A DNA stretch of 64,000 nucleotides from Myxococcales bacterium (GTDB lineage: Bacteria; Myxococcota_A; Bradymonadia; UBA7976; UBA1532): assembly GCA_020633555.1 (NCBI GenBank), contig JACKDL010000031.1, positions 1-64,000 on the forward strand, in the 5' to 3' direction. A model generated the notes under the pieces. That model did not search any database. It saw only the letters and a list, made by a program, of their open reading frames with translations, and was not told the origin of the DNA. Position 1 is the first letter of the stretch. Each line of letters starts with the position of its first letter. Shown one piece after another: positions 8,627 to 16,902 of the stretch. Made by a program: the position numbers and the translations under genes.

Positions 8627-8957
8627 GGGCGGCGTGAACGTCGGCGTCCGCCAGCGTCGGGTCCCGGGCCAGGGCGCGATCGATGAGGCCGGCCGCCGCG
8701 GCGGCGCTCCCCTGCCCTTGCCGGGCGCGCGCGGCCAGACCCAGGCCCAGGGCCAGCAGGCGTTTGGGATCGTCGCCCACCAGGCCCGCCACCGTGGCCA
8801 GCGGCAGGTGGGCGGCCACGTCCAGGCTCAGGCCCGCCGAGCGGCTGAGCTCAGCCTCGTCCACGGCGTCGAGCTGGCCCCCACCCTGCGCCGCCTCGGC
8901 CAGGGCGCGGGCGAAGGCCTCGATCTGCCGCATCAACAGGTCGCGCTGTACGAACAT
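8610..8957 (-). CDS. DUF6483-like small protein
   Basis: A 115 aa, helix-rich protein beginning MFVQRDLLMRQIEAFARALAEA. That opening (a hydrophobic or aromatic residue, RDxLMRQIE, then AxALA) matches a family found next to diverse genes in many bacteria and usually called DUF6483; its function is unknown. The C-terminal half resembles a short helical TPR-like hairpin (LIDRALARDPTLADADVHA). ATG 8957 is chosen by this conserved start. It heads the minus-strand pair with the membrane protein at 7673 and is divergent from the lipoprotein at 9033 with a 75 bp gap. Confidence 0.7.
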   Translation of the reverse strand: MFVQRDLLMRQIEAFARALAEAAQGGGQLDAVDEAELSRSAGLSLDVAAHLPLATVAGLVGDDPKRLLALGLGLAARARQGQGSAAAAAGLIDRALARDPTLADADVHAARAALP

Positions 8958-9032
8958 GGGCGCAGGGTGGCCCCCGACGCCCAGGGCCGCAAGCGGTTGA
9001 GCCCGGGTGGGCGGCCGTGTCACCGTGCCGCC

Positions 9033-9485
9033 ATGCGGATCCTCGCCCTGCTGATGTTCCTGGCTCCCCTGGGCTGCCAGCGCTCGACGCCCGACGCCGC
9101 GACCCCGGAGGCGCCCACGGGCCCGCCCGTGTTCGTGCGCAAGGACGGCGCCCAGATCCACGCCCAGCTCGGGCAGCCCCTGCCCCCCGACCCCGTGGCC
9201 CGCGAGGCGGCGTGCCTGGCGGGGCTGGCGCAGGCCAAGCTGATGGCGGATGAGCCCGACGCCCGGGTGCAGCAGCGGGCGAAGGCGCGGCGGCTGGACT
9301 GCCGGACCTTCCTGGCCGAGCTGTGGACGAAGCGGGCCGAGACCTACGAGGGCGGCCCCAAGGCCGACGCCTGCCTGAACGCGCGGGCCCAGGTGCAGCA
9401 CCTGCGCCGGGATGACCCCAAGGCCGCGAACGGGCTGGAGGCGGGCGTGGACCGGGTGTGCAGCGCGGCTACGCCGGGTCGGTGA
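9033..9485 (+). CDS. Putative lipoprotein
   Basis: A 150 aa protein with a clear type II signal peptide: MRILALLMFLAPLGC, with LAPLGC as lipobox. The mature part contains four further cysteines and a KRAETYEG segment, is otherwise alpha-helical in character, and has no family I recognise. The ATG at 9033 is the only start that yields the leader. Its 3' end overlaps the convergent saccharopine-dehydrogenase-like gene by 17 bp. Confidence 0.72.
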   Translation: MRILALLMFLAPLGCQRSTPDAATPEAPTGPPVFVRKDGAQIHAQLGQPLPPDPVAREAACLAGLAQAKLMADEPDARVQQRAKARRLDCRTFLAELWTKRAETYEGGPKADACLNARAQVQHLRRDDPKAANGLEAGVDRVCSAATPGR

Positions 9486-10656
9486 CGGTCCAGCGGACCC
9501 CGCGGGCCTGCATGCGGTCCAGCAGGGTCAGGCCGAAGGCGGTGGCCGGCGTGAGCACCCCGCCCGGGGCCTGCGGATCGGTGGCGGCCAGCAGCCGCGC
9601 CGCCTCGCACAGGCACAGCACGGTGAAGCGGTTGCCGGCGTCGCCGGGGTACTGGAGCACCGCCTTCACCTGCGTGCCGTCCTCGCCTTCGGCCACGTAG
9701 CGCACCCGGGTGAAGCCCCCGTCCAGGTTGGCCTGGGCCGGCCCTTCGCCCGGCGCCGGGCCCAGCCGCGCCAACAAGGCGCGGCCCCAGCGGCGGCGCA
9801 GCAGCGCGTCCACCGCCGCAAGCCCCGCGGTGGTGCCGTAGGCCCCCAGCCGGCCCTTGCTCTCCATGGCCTCTTGATAGCTGAAGTCGGCCCCATAGCC
9901 GGGCTCGTCGGCCAGCGCCGCCGAGCGGCGCACCACCCGGGTGTTGATGGCCTGCATCACGAAGGGCAGCCGCCAGGTGCCCCAGACGGGGTCGCGGTCG
10001 ACCGACCGGCGGTCGCCGTGCCGGGCCTTGTCGTACTTGGGGCGGGCGTCGGCCGGGTTCAAGAGGAAGGCGTCGGCCATGGCGCGGTCGTCACCGGTGG
10101 CCGCCATGGTCAGCGCCGAGTCCAGGGTGCCGCCGTTCAGGCCGCCCTTGATGGTGTAGTTCGCTCGCACCGCCCGGGTACCCGTGCCGTGGGTCGCGCG
10201 CAGGTGGGTGACCAGGGCCAGGGTCCCCAGATCCGCCGGCACCGAGTCGAAACCGCAGAAGGGCACCAGCCGGACGCCCCCCGCGGCCGCCTGGGCATGG
10301 TGCCGGTCGATGACCCGCCGCACCCAGGCCGTCTCGCCGGTGATGTCGCAGTAGTGCGCGCCGTGGGCCACGCAGGCGTCCACCACCGGATCGCCGTACT
10401 TCGCATAGGGCCCCGCGGTGCTCAGCACCACGCGCGCCTGGGCGGCCATGGCGGCCACCGAGGCGGCGTCCTGGCTGTCGGCCACCACGATGCCCGTGGG
10501 CGTGACCTCGGCGGCCAGGGCCTCGAGCTTCGCGCGGCTGCGCCCGGCGATGGCCCAGCGCAGCGCGCCGGCGTGCTCCGCGAAGTCCAGGGCGCACTGG
10601 CGGCCGGTGAAGCCGGTGGCGCCGTAGATGATGACGTCGTAAGGGCGCGCGCTCAC
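9469..10656 (-). CDS. Saccharopine dehydrogenase-like / trans-acting enoyl reductase family protein
   Basis: A 395 aa Rossmann-fold protein. The N-terminus VIIYGATGFTGRQCA is an NAD(P)-binding loop typical of the saccharopine-dehydrogenase NADP-binding family, followed by AIAGRSRAKLEAL and VVLSTAGPYAKYG; then HYCDITGE and VPFCGFDSVPADLG, strongly characteristic of this uncharacterised branch, which includes mycobacterial enoyl reductases acting in lipid synthesis. Substrate unknown. It starts 3 bp after the aminopeptidase stop, so the two form an operon. The C-terminus overlaps a convergent lipoprotein gene. Confidence 0.88.
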   Translation of the reverse strand: MSARPYDVIIYGATGFTGRQCALDFAEHAGALRWAIAGRSRAKLEALAAEVTPTGIVVADSQDAASVAAMAAQARVVLSTAGPYAKYGDPVVDACVAHGAHYCDITGETAWVRRVIDRHHAQAAAGGVRLVPFCGFDSVPADLGTLALVTHLRATHGTGTRAVRANYTIKGGLNGGTLDSALTMAATGDDRAMADAFLLNPADARPKYDKARHGDRRSVDRDPVWGTWRLPFVMQAINTRVVRRSAALADEPGYGADFSYQEAMESKGRLGAYGTTAGLAAVDALLRRRWGRALLARLGPAPGEGPAQANLDGGFTRVRYVAEGEDGTQVKAVLQYPGDAGNRFTVLCLCEAARLLAATDPQAPGGVLTPATAFGLTLLDRMQARGVRWTVTDPA

Positions 10657-10659
10657 CGC

Positions 10660-11988
10660 TCAGGCCTCGGGCTGGAGGAAGCGGCCCAGGGCGCGGGCCA
10701 TGGGCAGCGGATCGTGGGCGCCCGCCATCTCGCGGATGCTGTGCATGGCCCACATGGGGTTGCCCACGTCCACCGTGGCCAGCCCCAGGCGCCCGGCGGT
10801 GATGCTGCCGATGGTGCTGCCACAGGCCAGGTCGGGCCGGTTGACGAACTCCTGGCACGGCACCCCCTCGGCCTCGCACACCGCGCGGAACAGCGCCGCG
10901 GTGACGCCATCAGTGGCGTAGCGGGTGTTCACGTTGGTCTTGATGACCGGGCCGCCGTTCATCAACGGCTGGTGGGTGCCGTCGTGGCGGTCGGCGTAGT
11001 TGGGGTGCAGCGCGTGGGCCATGTCGGCGCTGACCTGGTGGCTGCGGGCGATGGCGCGGGGCAGCGCGTCGGCGCCGTCGCCGGCCAGGCGGCCCAGCAC
11101 GTCGGTCATGAGGGTGGAGTCGGCGCCGCGGGTGCTCTGGCTGCCCACCTCCTCGTGGTCGAACAGGCTGAGCACGCGGCTGTGGGCCGCCGGCTTGAGA
11201 TCATGGCGCAGCAGGGCCACCAGGCCGGCGTAGCTCATTCCCAGGTTGTCCAGCCGGGCCACCGAGATGAAGTCGTCGTTGGCCCCGGTGAAGGCGCCGT
11301 CCTGCACGTCGAAGAGCATCAGGTCGTGGCCCAGAATGTCGGCGGGGGCCACGCCCGCCAGCTCGGCCAGGTGGGCCTTCAGCCAGGCCTCGGGCTCGCC
11401 CTCCCCCGCCCACATGGCCACCACGGGCCCCAGGTGGCTGTGCTTGTTCAGCTTCAGCCCCTCGTCGTTGACGGCGCGGTTCAGGTGGATGGCCAGGTTG
11501 GGGATCCGGCAGACGGCCTTCGGGGTGCGCACCAGGCGCTCGGTGTGGCCCTTGGGGCCGCGCACCACCAGCCGGCCCGCCAGGGCCAGGTCGCGATCGG
11601 CCCAGGTGGCCACCAGGAGGCCGCCGTAGGGCTCCAGGTCGAGCTGCAGCAAGCCGTGGGCGGCCTTCGCCAGGCGGGGCTTCAGGCGCAGGTTCGGCGA
11701 GTCGGTGTGGGCCCCCACCACCCGGAAGCCCGCCTCGCGCGCCGGCCGGGTGCCCGTGCGGAAGGCCACCACCGTGCCGCCGCCGCGCACCAGGTAGTAG
11801 CCGGTGTCGGGGCTCAGCGACCACATGCGGGCCTCGTCCAGGCGCTGATAGCCCGCCCGCTCCAGCTCGGCGGCGGCGTTGGCCACCGCGTGGAAGGGTG
11901 AGGGCGAGGCGTTGATGTAGCGCAGCAGGCCCTCGGCGTGGGCGCGGGGGCTGTCGTCGTGGGGCAGGAACGAGGGGGCGTCGGTCAT
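10660..11988 (-). CDS. apeB: M18 family aminopeptidase
   Basis: A 442 aa cytosolic, dinuclear-zinc aminopeptidase of the aspartyl-aminopeptidase family. Motifs: VGAHTDSPNLRLKP (first zinc ligand His and Asp), FDHEEVGSQSTRGADS (catalytic Glu pair), and HPNYADRHDGTHQPLMNGG near the C-terminus. Length is normal for M18. I chose ATG 11988 (MTDAPSF); the frame also allows a start at 12009. Probable housekeeping peptide turnover; the acidic-residue preference of the family is not tested here. Forms an operon with the saccharopine-dehydrogenase-like gene. Confidence 0.92.
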   Translation of the reverse strand: MTDAPSFLPHDDSPRAHAEGLLRYINASPSPFHAVANAAAELERAGYQRLDEARMWSLSPDTGYYLVRGGGTVVAFRTGTRPAREAGFRVVGAHTDSPNLRLKPRLAKAAHGLLQLDLEPYGGLLVATWADRDLALAGRLVVRGPKGHTERLVRTPKAVCRIPNLAIHLNRAVNDEGLKLNKHSHLGPVVAMWAGEGEPEAWLKAHLAELAGVAPADILGHDLMLFDVQDGAFTGANDDFISVARLDNLGMSYAGLVALLRHDLKPAAHSRVLSLFDHEEVGSQSTRGADSTLMTDVLGRLAGDGADALPRAIARSHQVSADMAHALHPNYADRHDGTHQPLMNGGPVIKTNVNTRYATDGVTAALFRAVCEAEGVPCQEFVNRPDLACGSTIGSITAGRLGLATVDVGNPMWAMHSIREMAGAHDPLPMARALGRFLQPEA

Positions 11989-12141
11989 GGTCGTGCTCGC
12001 GCTTGGCAAAGGCGCGGCATCATCGCTGCTCAGCGCGGCGAAAGCGACCCGATGCCGAGCAGCGCCCGCCGCTGGGCGTCACACCGGGTGGCGGCAGGGG
12101 CGTCGGAGCAGGCGCGACCCGGGGGTTGTGCCACGTCCCGG

Positions 12142-12160
12142 TGACGGTGCGTTTCCGTCA
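12142..12160. repeat. Inverted repeat in the apeB/DUF3149 intergenic region
   Basis: TGACGG at 12142-12147 and CCGTCA at 12155-12160 form a perfect 6 bp inverted repeat with a 7-base loop. It lies in the 291 bp gap between the apeB start and the DUF3149 gene, about 35 bp upstream of a sigma-54-like element, so it could bind an activator; this is only positional inference. Confidence 0.3.
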
Positions 12161-12196
12161 GGCCCCAGTCGCCGAGAGGCGGGGGCCCGCAGCGGT

Positions 12197-12213
12197 CGGC
12201 ACGGCCTGTGCTT
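12197..12213 (+). promoter_or_regulatory. Candidate sigma-54 (-24/-12) promoter
   Basis: The bases CGGCACGGCCTGTGCTT place GG at 12198-12199 and GC at 12210-12211 with the required 10 bp between them, close to the consensus TGGCACG-N4-TTGC. The DUF3149-type gene starts at 12280, leaving a leader of about 55 nt. A sigma-54 activator is encoded at 61469-62980, but any link is speculation. Confidence 0.35.
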
Positions 12214-12279
12214 GGTAGCCCGCCGTCCCTGAGCACGCTCCCTGTGCGGGGGCCCAGAACCGAACCGGAGTTCAGCGAG

Positions 12280-12405
12280 ATGATGGACCTGCTCTTCAAG
12301 TCCCAGGCCGGCATCAACAGCGTCTTGACCATCGCCTTCATCTGCGTGATGGGCGTGGGCCTGGCCTGGTGGTTCAAGCGCAAGATGGACAAGCCCGAGG
12401 ACTGA
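12280..12405 (+). CDS. Small DUF3149-type membrane protein
   Basis: A 41 aa protein: MMDLLFKSQAGINS, one hydrophobic helix (VLTIAFICVMGVGLAWWF), then a basic-acidic tail KRKMDKPED. Layout and the DLLF start resemble the DUF3149 family of single-helix proteins of unknown function. A GGAG at 12267-12270 sits 9 nt before ATG 12280 and 12 nt before a second ATG at 12283. Separate from its neighbours, with its own candidate promoter and terminator. Confidence 0.75.
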   Translation: MMDLLFKSQAGINSVLTIAFICVMGVGLAWWFKRKMDKPED

Positions 12406-12413
12406 TCCCGGCG

Positions 12414-12446
12414 GCCCGGGCCTCGCGCCCGGGCTCGAGCTTTCTC
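12414..12446 (+). terminator. Candidate intrinsic terminator after the DUF3149 gene
   Basis: GCCCGGGC (12414-12421) and GCCCGGGC (12427-12434), each self-complementary and pairing with each other, form an 8 bp GC stem with a 5-base loop, followed by TCGAGCTTTCT. The T-tract is short and interrupted. Confidence 0.5.
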
Positions 12447-12489
12447 AACGGCCCCGACCCGGGGCCCTCGCCGCGGCCGTGACGCACCG

Positions 12490-13137
12490 ATGAAACGAAC
12501 CCCCGAACCCGAGCTCATGAACGACGTGGCGCAGGCCGACGCCTACGCCGCCGCCGACTTCGCCGAGCCCGACGCCGCCTTCGTGGGCGCCTGCCTGCCC
12601 TGGCTGGGGGACATCGACGGCATGGTGATCGACCTGGGCTGCGGCCCGGGCAACATCGCCCTGCGGCTGGCCCGGGCCCGCCCCGCCTGGCACGTGGTGG
12701 GGGTGGACGGCTCGCCGGCCATGCTGGCCCACGCCCAGGCCGCGGCGCCCGCCAACGCCCACTTCATCCAGGCCACCCTGCCCGAGCGCAGCCTGCCCCG
12801 CGCCGCCTTCAGCGGCGTGGTGAGCAACAGCCTGCTCCACCACCTGCACGATCCGACGGTGCTCTGGGACTCCGTCAAGGCGCTGGGGCGCCCCCGGGCG
12901 CGGATCTACATCGCCGATCTGCGCCGCCCGCCCACCCCGGCCGCGGCCCAGGCCCTGGTGGATCGCTATGCGGCCGGCGCCCCCGCCGTGCTGCGCGCCG
13001 ACTTCCTGGCGTCGCTGCACGCCGCCTTCGAGCCCGGTGAGGTGGAGGCGCAGCTCGTGGCGGCGGGGTTGGACCACTTCGAGGTGCGGGTGACCAGCGA
13101 CCGGCACCTGGTGGTGCGGGGCCAGCTCCCCGGCTGA
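12490..13137 (+). CDS. Class I SAM-dependent methyltransferase
   Basis: A 215 aa methyltransferase. VIDLGCGPGNIALRLA is motif I for AdoMet binding, VVGVDGSPAMLAHAQ is motif II with the acidic ribose-binding residue, and FSGVVSNSLLHHLHDP corresponds to motif IV/post-I of the ubiquinone/menaquinone (UbiE-like) type. Substrate unknown. Upstream ATG at 12490 is followed by a second Met ten codons later (MNDVAQAD), which is an alternative start. It ends 10 bp before the convergent cytochrome b gene. Confidence 0.88.
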   Translation: MKRTPEPELMNDVAQADAYAAADFAEPDAAFVGACLPWLGDIDGMVIDLGCGPGNIALRLARARPAWHVVGVDGSPAMLAHAQAAAPANAHFIQATLPERSLPRAAFSGVVSNSLLHHLHDPTVLWDSVKALGRPRARIYIADLRRPPTPAAAQALVDRYAAGAPAVLRADFLASLHAAFEPGEVEAQLVAAGLDHFEVRVTSDRHLVVRGQLPG

Positions 13138-13147
13138 GCCGCCCCGC

Positions 13148-13945
13148 TCAGCCGTGGCGTTCGTCGGCGGGGCCGGGGCGCGCAGGCGACGAGACTTCAG
13201 CGGGCGTGGGCTGCGGCTCGGCCTCGACGGCCTCGAGCGGGGCGTCGCCGAACAGGCGCTCGTACTCCAGCGCGTGGTGCTCGCGCAGGTGCTCGGCCGA
13301 CATGTAGCCAGTGAAGATCGAGGTATCCAGCGGGAACACGTCGGGCGACAGGATCGACCCATAGACGTGCCAGATGAGCAGCACCACGAAGGCCAGCACC
13401 GCCTCGAAGGAGTGGGCGGCCCGCAGGGCGAGCACGATCTCGCCCGGGACCCACTGACCCACCTGCACCGGGTACATGAGCACCAGGCCCGAGACCACCA
13501 TCAGCAGGCCACCCAGGACCATGCCCATGTACTCGAACTTCTGGCGGTAATCGAACACCGGCATCTTCGGCGGGTGGCGCCGGCGGCCCACGAAGTGGCT
13601 CATGTTGGCCAGCAGATCGCGCACGTCCTGGGGCCCGGGCATGAGCACCATGCGCATGCGCCCGGTGACGGCGCCCCACAGGATCAGCAGCGCGTGCAGC
13701 GCCGACTGGAACACGAAGGTCACCCCCGCGATGCGGTGGATGAGGCGCGTGTTCTCCAAGCCGCCCAGCGCGCCGATGAGCCAATGGCTGAAGGCACCGT
13801 CGGCGAACTTCTGCGGGAAGCCGGTGAGCAGGAGCACGATGAACGACGAGGCGACCACGGTGTGCTCGAAGCGGCGGAACAGGCTGAAGCGCTCCACCAG
13901 GACGTGGCCGTCCTTGCTGCGGATGATGCGGGGGCGACGGCTCAT
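13148..13945 (-). CDS. Membrane cytochrome b subunit
   Basis: A 265 aa di-heme b-type cytochrome like those paired with multiheme cytochromes c. Four to five helices carry the candidate axial histidines: RRFEHTVVASS, TRLIHRIAGV with a second His in QSALHALLI, AAHSFEAVLAF and LLIWHVYGS. The C-terminal 45 residues are a Pro/Ala-rich tail. ATG 13945 overlaps the nonaheme cytochrome stop as ATGA. Inferred role: quinone oxidation or reduction coupled to the periplasmic nonaheme protein, last gene of the three-gene operon starting at 15777. Confidence 0.88.
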   Translation of the reverse strand: MSRRPRIIRSKDGHVLVERFSLFRRFEHTVVASSFIVLLLTGFPQKFADGAFSHWLIGALGGLENTRLIHRIAGVTFVFQSALHALLILWGAVTGRMRMVLMPGPQDVRDLLANMSHFVGRRRHPPKMPVFDYRQKFEYMGMVLGGLLMVVSGLVLMYPVQVGQWVPGEIVLALRAAHSFEAVLAFVVLLIWHVYGSILSPDVFPLDTSIFTGYMSAEHLREHHALEYERLFGDAPLEAVEAEPQPTPAEVSSPARPGPADERHG

Positions 13946-15036
13946 GAGTGGCCCTCCGGGTGCTTGTGGCCAGGGGTCCGCCACAGATCCATGAGGATGT
14001 GGGCGATGAGCCCCAGGACCATCAGGGGGATCATCAGCTTGTAGAAGAGGTCGATGAGCCACACGAGGGGGCGATGCCGCTCCGACGGCGGAGTGTGGGA
14101 TCCCCAAGCCGTGGCGAAGCCGGCGCTCGCCCCCTCGTGGCAGTCCTGGCACATGGCCGCCGCGCGATCGGCGCGCTCGGCCTCGGACAGGTCCTTGAAG
14201 CTCTGCACCGTGTGGGCGCCGTGGCAGTCGCTGCAGCTCGCCACGGGCTCGGCCGGCGCGTCGCCCAGCGCCGCATAGATGCGGTTGCTGGCGCCGTGGA
14301 AGTCCTTCAGGTAGCTGCCCACCACCCGGTGATCCAGGCCGTGGCGCCCCATCACGGTCTGGTCCGCGTGGCACTTCGCGCAGACGCCGAAGGAGGCCGC
14401 GTGGGCCGTGGGTGTGTTCGGATCGGTGACGCCATGGGCGCCGTGGCAGTCGGCGCACACGGGGGCGTCGGGATCGCCCGCCAGCACGGCCTGCCCGTGG
14501 GCCGAGGCCTGCCAGTCCTTCACCTGATCCTCGTGGCAGGTGGCGCAGCGGTCCACCGTGGCGCGCCGGGGCGTCGCGGCCGGCGCCACCGCGTGGCTGC
14601 CGTGGCAGTCGATGCACGTGGGCGCCTCGGGCAGCCCGTTCAGGCGGCGCTCGTAGTGGATCGAGTCCTGGAGCGCCGTGGCGTGCTTGAAGTGGCAGGT
14701 GGTGCAGGCCTCGGCCGCCTGGACCTGGTAGTCGCGGGCGGTCTGGGCGGTGGGCGGCCGGTGCGGGTAGTCGCCCACCGTGGGGTGACAGTCCGTGCAG
14801 CCGATGTCGTCGCCGTGCACCGAGCCGTGGAAGCCGGCGCCGTCCACCCACGCGGGCAGCCGCTCGCCGCTGGGCAGCGTGAAGGTCTGGCCGTGCAGAT
14901 CGGCGTGGCAGGCCAGGCAGTCCGCGTCCGCCCGTTCAGCCTGGGCGGCGGCGGGCGCGGCCCAGGCCACGGTCGCCAGGAGCACCGTGGGGAGCGTGGG
15001 CGCCAGCGGGCGCCGCAGGGGGGTCGTGGTGTTCAC
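13942..15036 (-). CDS. Nonaheme c-type cytochrome with C-terminal membrane anchor
   Basis: A 364 aa protein with a signal peptide (TVLLATVAWAAPAAAQA) and nine CxxCH motifs: CLACH, CTDCH, CTTCH, CIDCH, CATCH, CADCH, CAKCH, CSDCH and CQDCH. Spacing and many additional His residues suggest a NrfB/octaheme-like electron carrier. A C-terminal helix (LMIPLMVLGLIAHILMDLW) anchors it in the membrane. It starts 3 bp after the stop of the unknown membrane protein and is coupled to the cytochrome b gene. Inferred function: moving electrons between the quinone pool and a periplasmic or extracellular partner not encoded here. Confidence 0.93.
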   Translation of the reverse strand: MNTTTPLRRPLAPTLPTVLLATVAWAAPAAAQAERADADCLACHADLHGQTFTLPSGERLPAWVDGAGFHGSVHGDDIGCTDCHPTVGDYPHRPPTAQTARDYQVQAAEACTTCHFKHATALQDSIHYERRLNGLPEAPTCIDCHGSHAVAPAATPRRATVDRCATCHEDQVKDWQASAHGQAVLAGDPDAPVCADCHGAHGVTDPNTPTAHAASFGVCAKCHADQTVMGRHGLDHRVVGSYLKDFHGASNRIYAALGDAPAEPVASCSDCHGAHTVQSFKDLSEAERADRAAAMCQDCHEGASAGFATAWGSHTPPSERHRPLVWLIDLFYKLMIPLMVLGLIAHILMDLWRTPGHKHPEGHS

Positions 15037-15039
15037 GGC

Positions 15040-15777
15040 TCACGCCTCCTCGCGCCGGCGGGCCTCGACCTCCTCGGCCAGCGCGCTCAGGCTCGGATCC
15101 AGGTCGGGGGCCAGCTCGGCCGCGTCCAGCGCCAGGTCATCGACCATGGCCGGCGCCTGGCCCTTGCGGACGCGCTCACGGGCGTGGGCGACGTAGGCCG
15201 CTGAGGGCTCCCAGCGGGCCTCGGCCAGGTACACATGCCGGCGCCACAGGGCCACCAGGGGCTGCACCAGGGCGCGGGCCAGGGTGGCCGCCAGGGCCAC
15301 CACCAGCGCCACCGGGAAGAACAGCACGAACAGGCCGCCCACCACCGGGCTCAGCAGCACCAGCAGCGGCGTGGGCACCCGCCACCACCGCGTGCCCGTG
15401 GGCGCGTCGATGACCTCGCGGTGGGCGCTCACGTGGCGCACGCCCACGGTGTTCAGGCCCACGTACAGCCCGCGGGGCGCCGGCTCGTCGGCGGTGAGCA
15501 CCCGCTTGCTGCGCAGGCGGCGCAGGATCTCGCGGCCCAGGCCCACCAGCACGATGAGCGGCATGGACAGGGCGAAGGCGCCACCGATCACGGGGGTGAG
15601 CATGACGCCGACCGCCAGCGGCAGCCGGAAGTACTCCGCCCCGTCGACCCCCTTCAGCCGGGCGCCGTTCGGCGCGTGGGCGCCGTCTTCGCCGCGCACG
15701 ATGGCGCGCACGTCCAGCTTCCGCGGGGCCACGTAGAAGCCGGTGGGGACGATGTCCTGATTACGGTACCACTGCAT
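15040..15777 (-). CDS. Hypothetical membrane protein, first gene of cytochrome operon
   Basis: A 245 aa protein with two hydrophobic pairs: LPLAVGVMLTPVIGGAFAL with MPLIVLVGLG near 60-90, and TPLLVLLSPVVGGLFVLF with VALVVALAATL near 145-180. The repeated GFYVAPRKLDVR and GLYVGLNTVGVRHV segments before each pair show an internal duplication. No heme motif; family not recognised. ATG 15777 is fixed by a strong ribosome-binding site, GAAGGAG, about 6 nt upstream; longer starts are unlikely. Its position ahead of the nonaheme cytochrome and cytochrome b suggests an assembly or anchoring part of that complex (inference). Confidence 0.75.
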   Translation of the reverse strand: MQWYRNQDIVPTGFYVAPRKLDVRAIVRGEDGAHAPNGARLKGVDGAEYFRLPLAVGVMLTPVIGGAFALSMPLIVLVGLGREILRRLRSKRVLTADEPAPRGLYVGLNTVGVRHVSAHREVIDAPTGTRWWRVPTPLLVLLSPVVGGLFVLFFPVALVVALAATLARALVQPLVALWRRHVYLAEARWEPSAAYVAHARERVRKGQAPAMVDDLALDAAELAPDLDPSLSALAEEVEARRREEA

Positions 15778-15968
15778 GACCAGCTCCTTCGTCTGCCGCC
15801 GAAGATCCATCCCCCAGCGGCTGATTGGATTATCGGTCCGGGGGCCCCTTTCGTCCGTGGGCACGAGTGCCCAGCGCCCGTCGGGAAGTGTCCGCAGGAT
15901 CCTCTGGAGACTTTTCCCCAGGCCGCGGGCCCGAGGGCGCCTCCCCCTCGGGAAAACCGCCCAGAGGG

Positions 15969-15997
15969 CGGCCGCTCCAGGTGCTAACCTGCGGCCG
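15969..15997 (+). promoter_or_regulatory. -10-like hexamer within a hairpin at the M56 peptidase start
   Basis: TAACCT at 15985-15990 lies 6 nt before the GTG start at 15997, a leaderless-promoter arrangement. The same bases are in an imperfect inverted repeat: CGGCCGC (15969-15975) pairs with GCGGCCG (15991-15997) and AGGT (15979-15982) with ACCT (15987-15990). No convincing -35 is visible. Confidence 0.4.
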
Positions 15998-16893
15998 TGA
16001 GCCTCTGGACCCACATCGCCCACGGGCTGCTGGCGTTCCTGTGGGCGCAGGCCGCCCGGCGCCTGCTGGGCCCTCGCGATCCCGCCCTGGCGGTGCGGGC
16101 CATGGCGGGCGTGCTGCTGCTGCCCCCCCTGGTGGCCATCGCCCAGCTCGCGCTGGCGCCCCGGGGTTGGTGGCCCCTGTCGACCCAGGCGGCGTGGCTC
16201 GAGGCGCGCGGCTGGGGGTGGCCCCTGTGGGCGCTGGCGGCGGGCACCGGGCTGCTGTTTCTGGCGCAGGAGCTCTGGCCGCTGATCGGGCGGGACCGGG
16301 CCTGGCAAGGCGCCGCGCGGGCGCGAGACGCTCGGCTGGACGCCGCCTGGGCCCAGGTGGCCGCGCTGCACCCCAAAGCCGCCCAGCTCAGCGCCTGGGT
16401 GCTCGAGACCCCCACCCCCGTCGCGGCCCTCGCGGGCCTGACCTCACCGCGGATCGTGGTGTCGCGCTGCCTGCTGGACGCCCTGGACGACCGACAGCTC
16501 CAGGCCCTGCTGGCCCACGAGCTGGCCCACGCGCTGCGCGGGGGCAACCGCTGGCTGGCCCTGCTGTGGCTGGCCCGGGCGGTGCAACCGCTCAGCCCCG
16601 CCGCGCTGGTGGCCTTCCGGCTGCTGGTGGAGGACGAGGAGGCCGCCTGCGACGCCGCGGGGGCGGCCCTCACGGGGCGCCCGGCCGACCTGGCGAGCGT
16701 GCTGTTGGTGGTGGAGCGGCTGCGCCTGGACCTGCACGCCCTGCCCCACGAGGAGCGCCCGGAGGACACCCGGCACCTGCTGATCCGCCAGCGGGTGCGG
16801 CGCCTGCTCGACGGGCCGGGGCGGCGCCCTCACCCCCTGGCCGAGGCGGGCAGCGCGGCGCTGCTCGCGGCGCTGCTGCTGGGCATCACCTAA
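15997..16893 (+). CDS. M56 (BlaR1-type) family membrane metallopeptidase
   Basis: A 298 aa protein with three N-terminal hydrophobic segments and a gluzincin motif HELAH in LLAHELAHALRGG, followed 40-50 residues later by EDEEAACDAA with the third zinc ligand Glu, as in BlaR1/HtpX-type proteases. A C-terminal helix (AALLAALLLG) ends the protein. The long extracytoplasmic sensor of true BlaR1 is absent, and no BlaI-type repressor is adjacent, so the substrate is unknown. GTG 15997; it converges on the response regulator gene with a 9 bp gap. Confidence 0.82.
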   Translation: MSLWTHIAHGLLAFLWAQAARRLLGPRDPALAVRAMAGVLLLPPLVAIAQLALAPRGWWPLSTQAAWLEARGWGWPLWALAAGTGLLFLAQELWPLIGRDRAWQGAARARDARLDAAWAQVAALHPKAAQLSAWVLETPTPVAALAGLTSPRIVVSRCLLDALDDRQLQALLAHELAHALRGGNRWLALLWLARAVQPLSPAALVAFRLLVEDEEAACDAAGAALTGRPADLASVLLVVERLRLDLHALPHEERPEDTRHLLIRQRVRRLLDGPGRRPHPLAEAGSAALLAALLLGIT

Positions 16894-16902
16894 ACCGGGC
16901 CC

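Noticed and set aside
9412..11901. Plus-strand open frame of about 830 codons
   Set aside because: Antisense to apeB and the saccharopine-dehydrogenase-like gene; composition is shadow-like.
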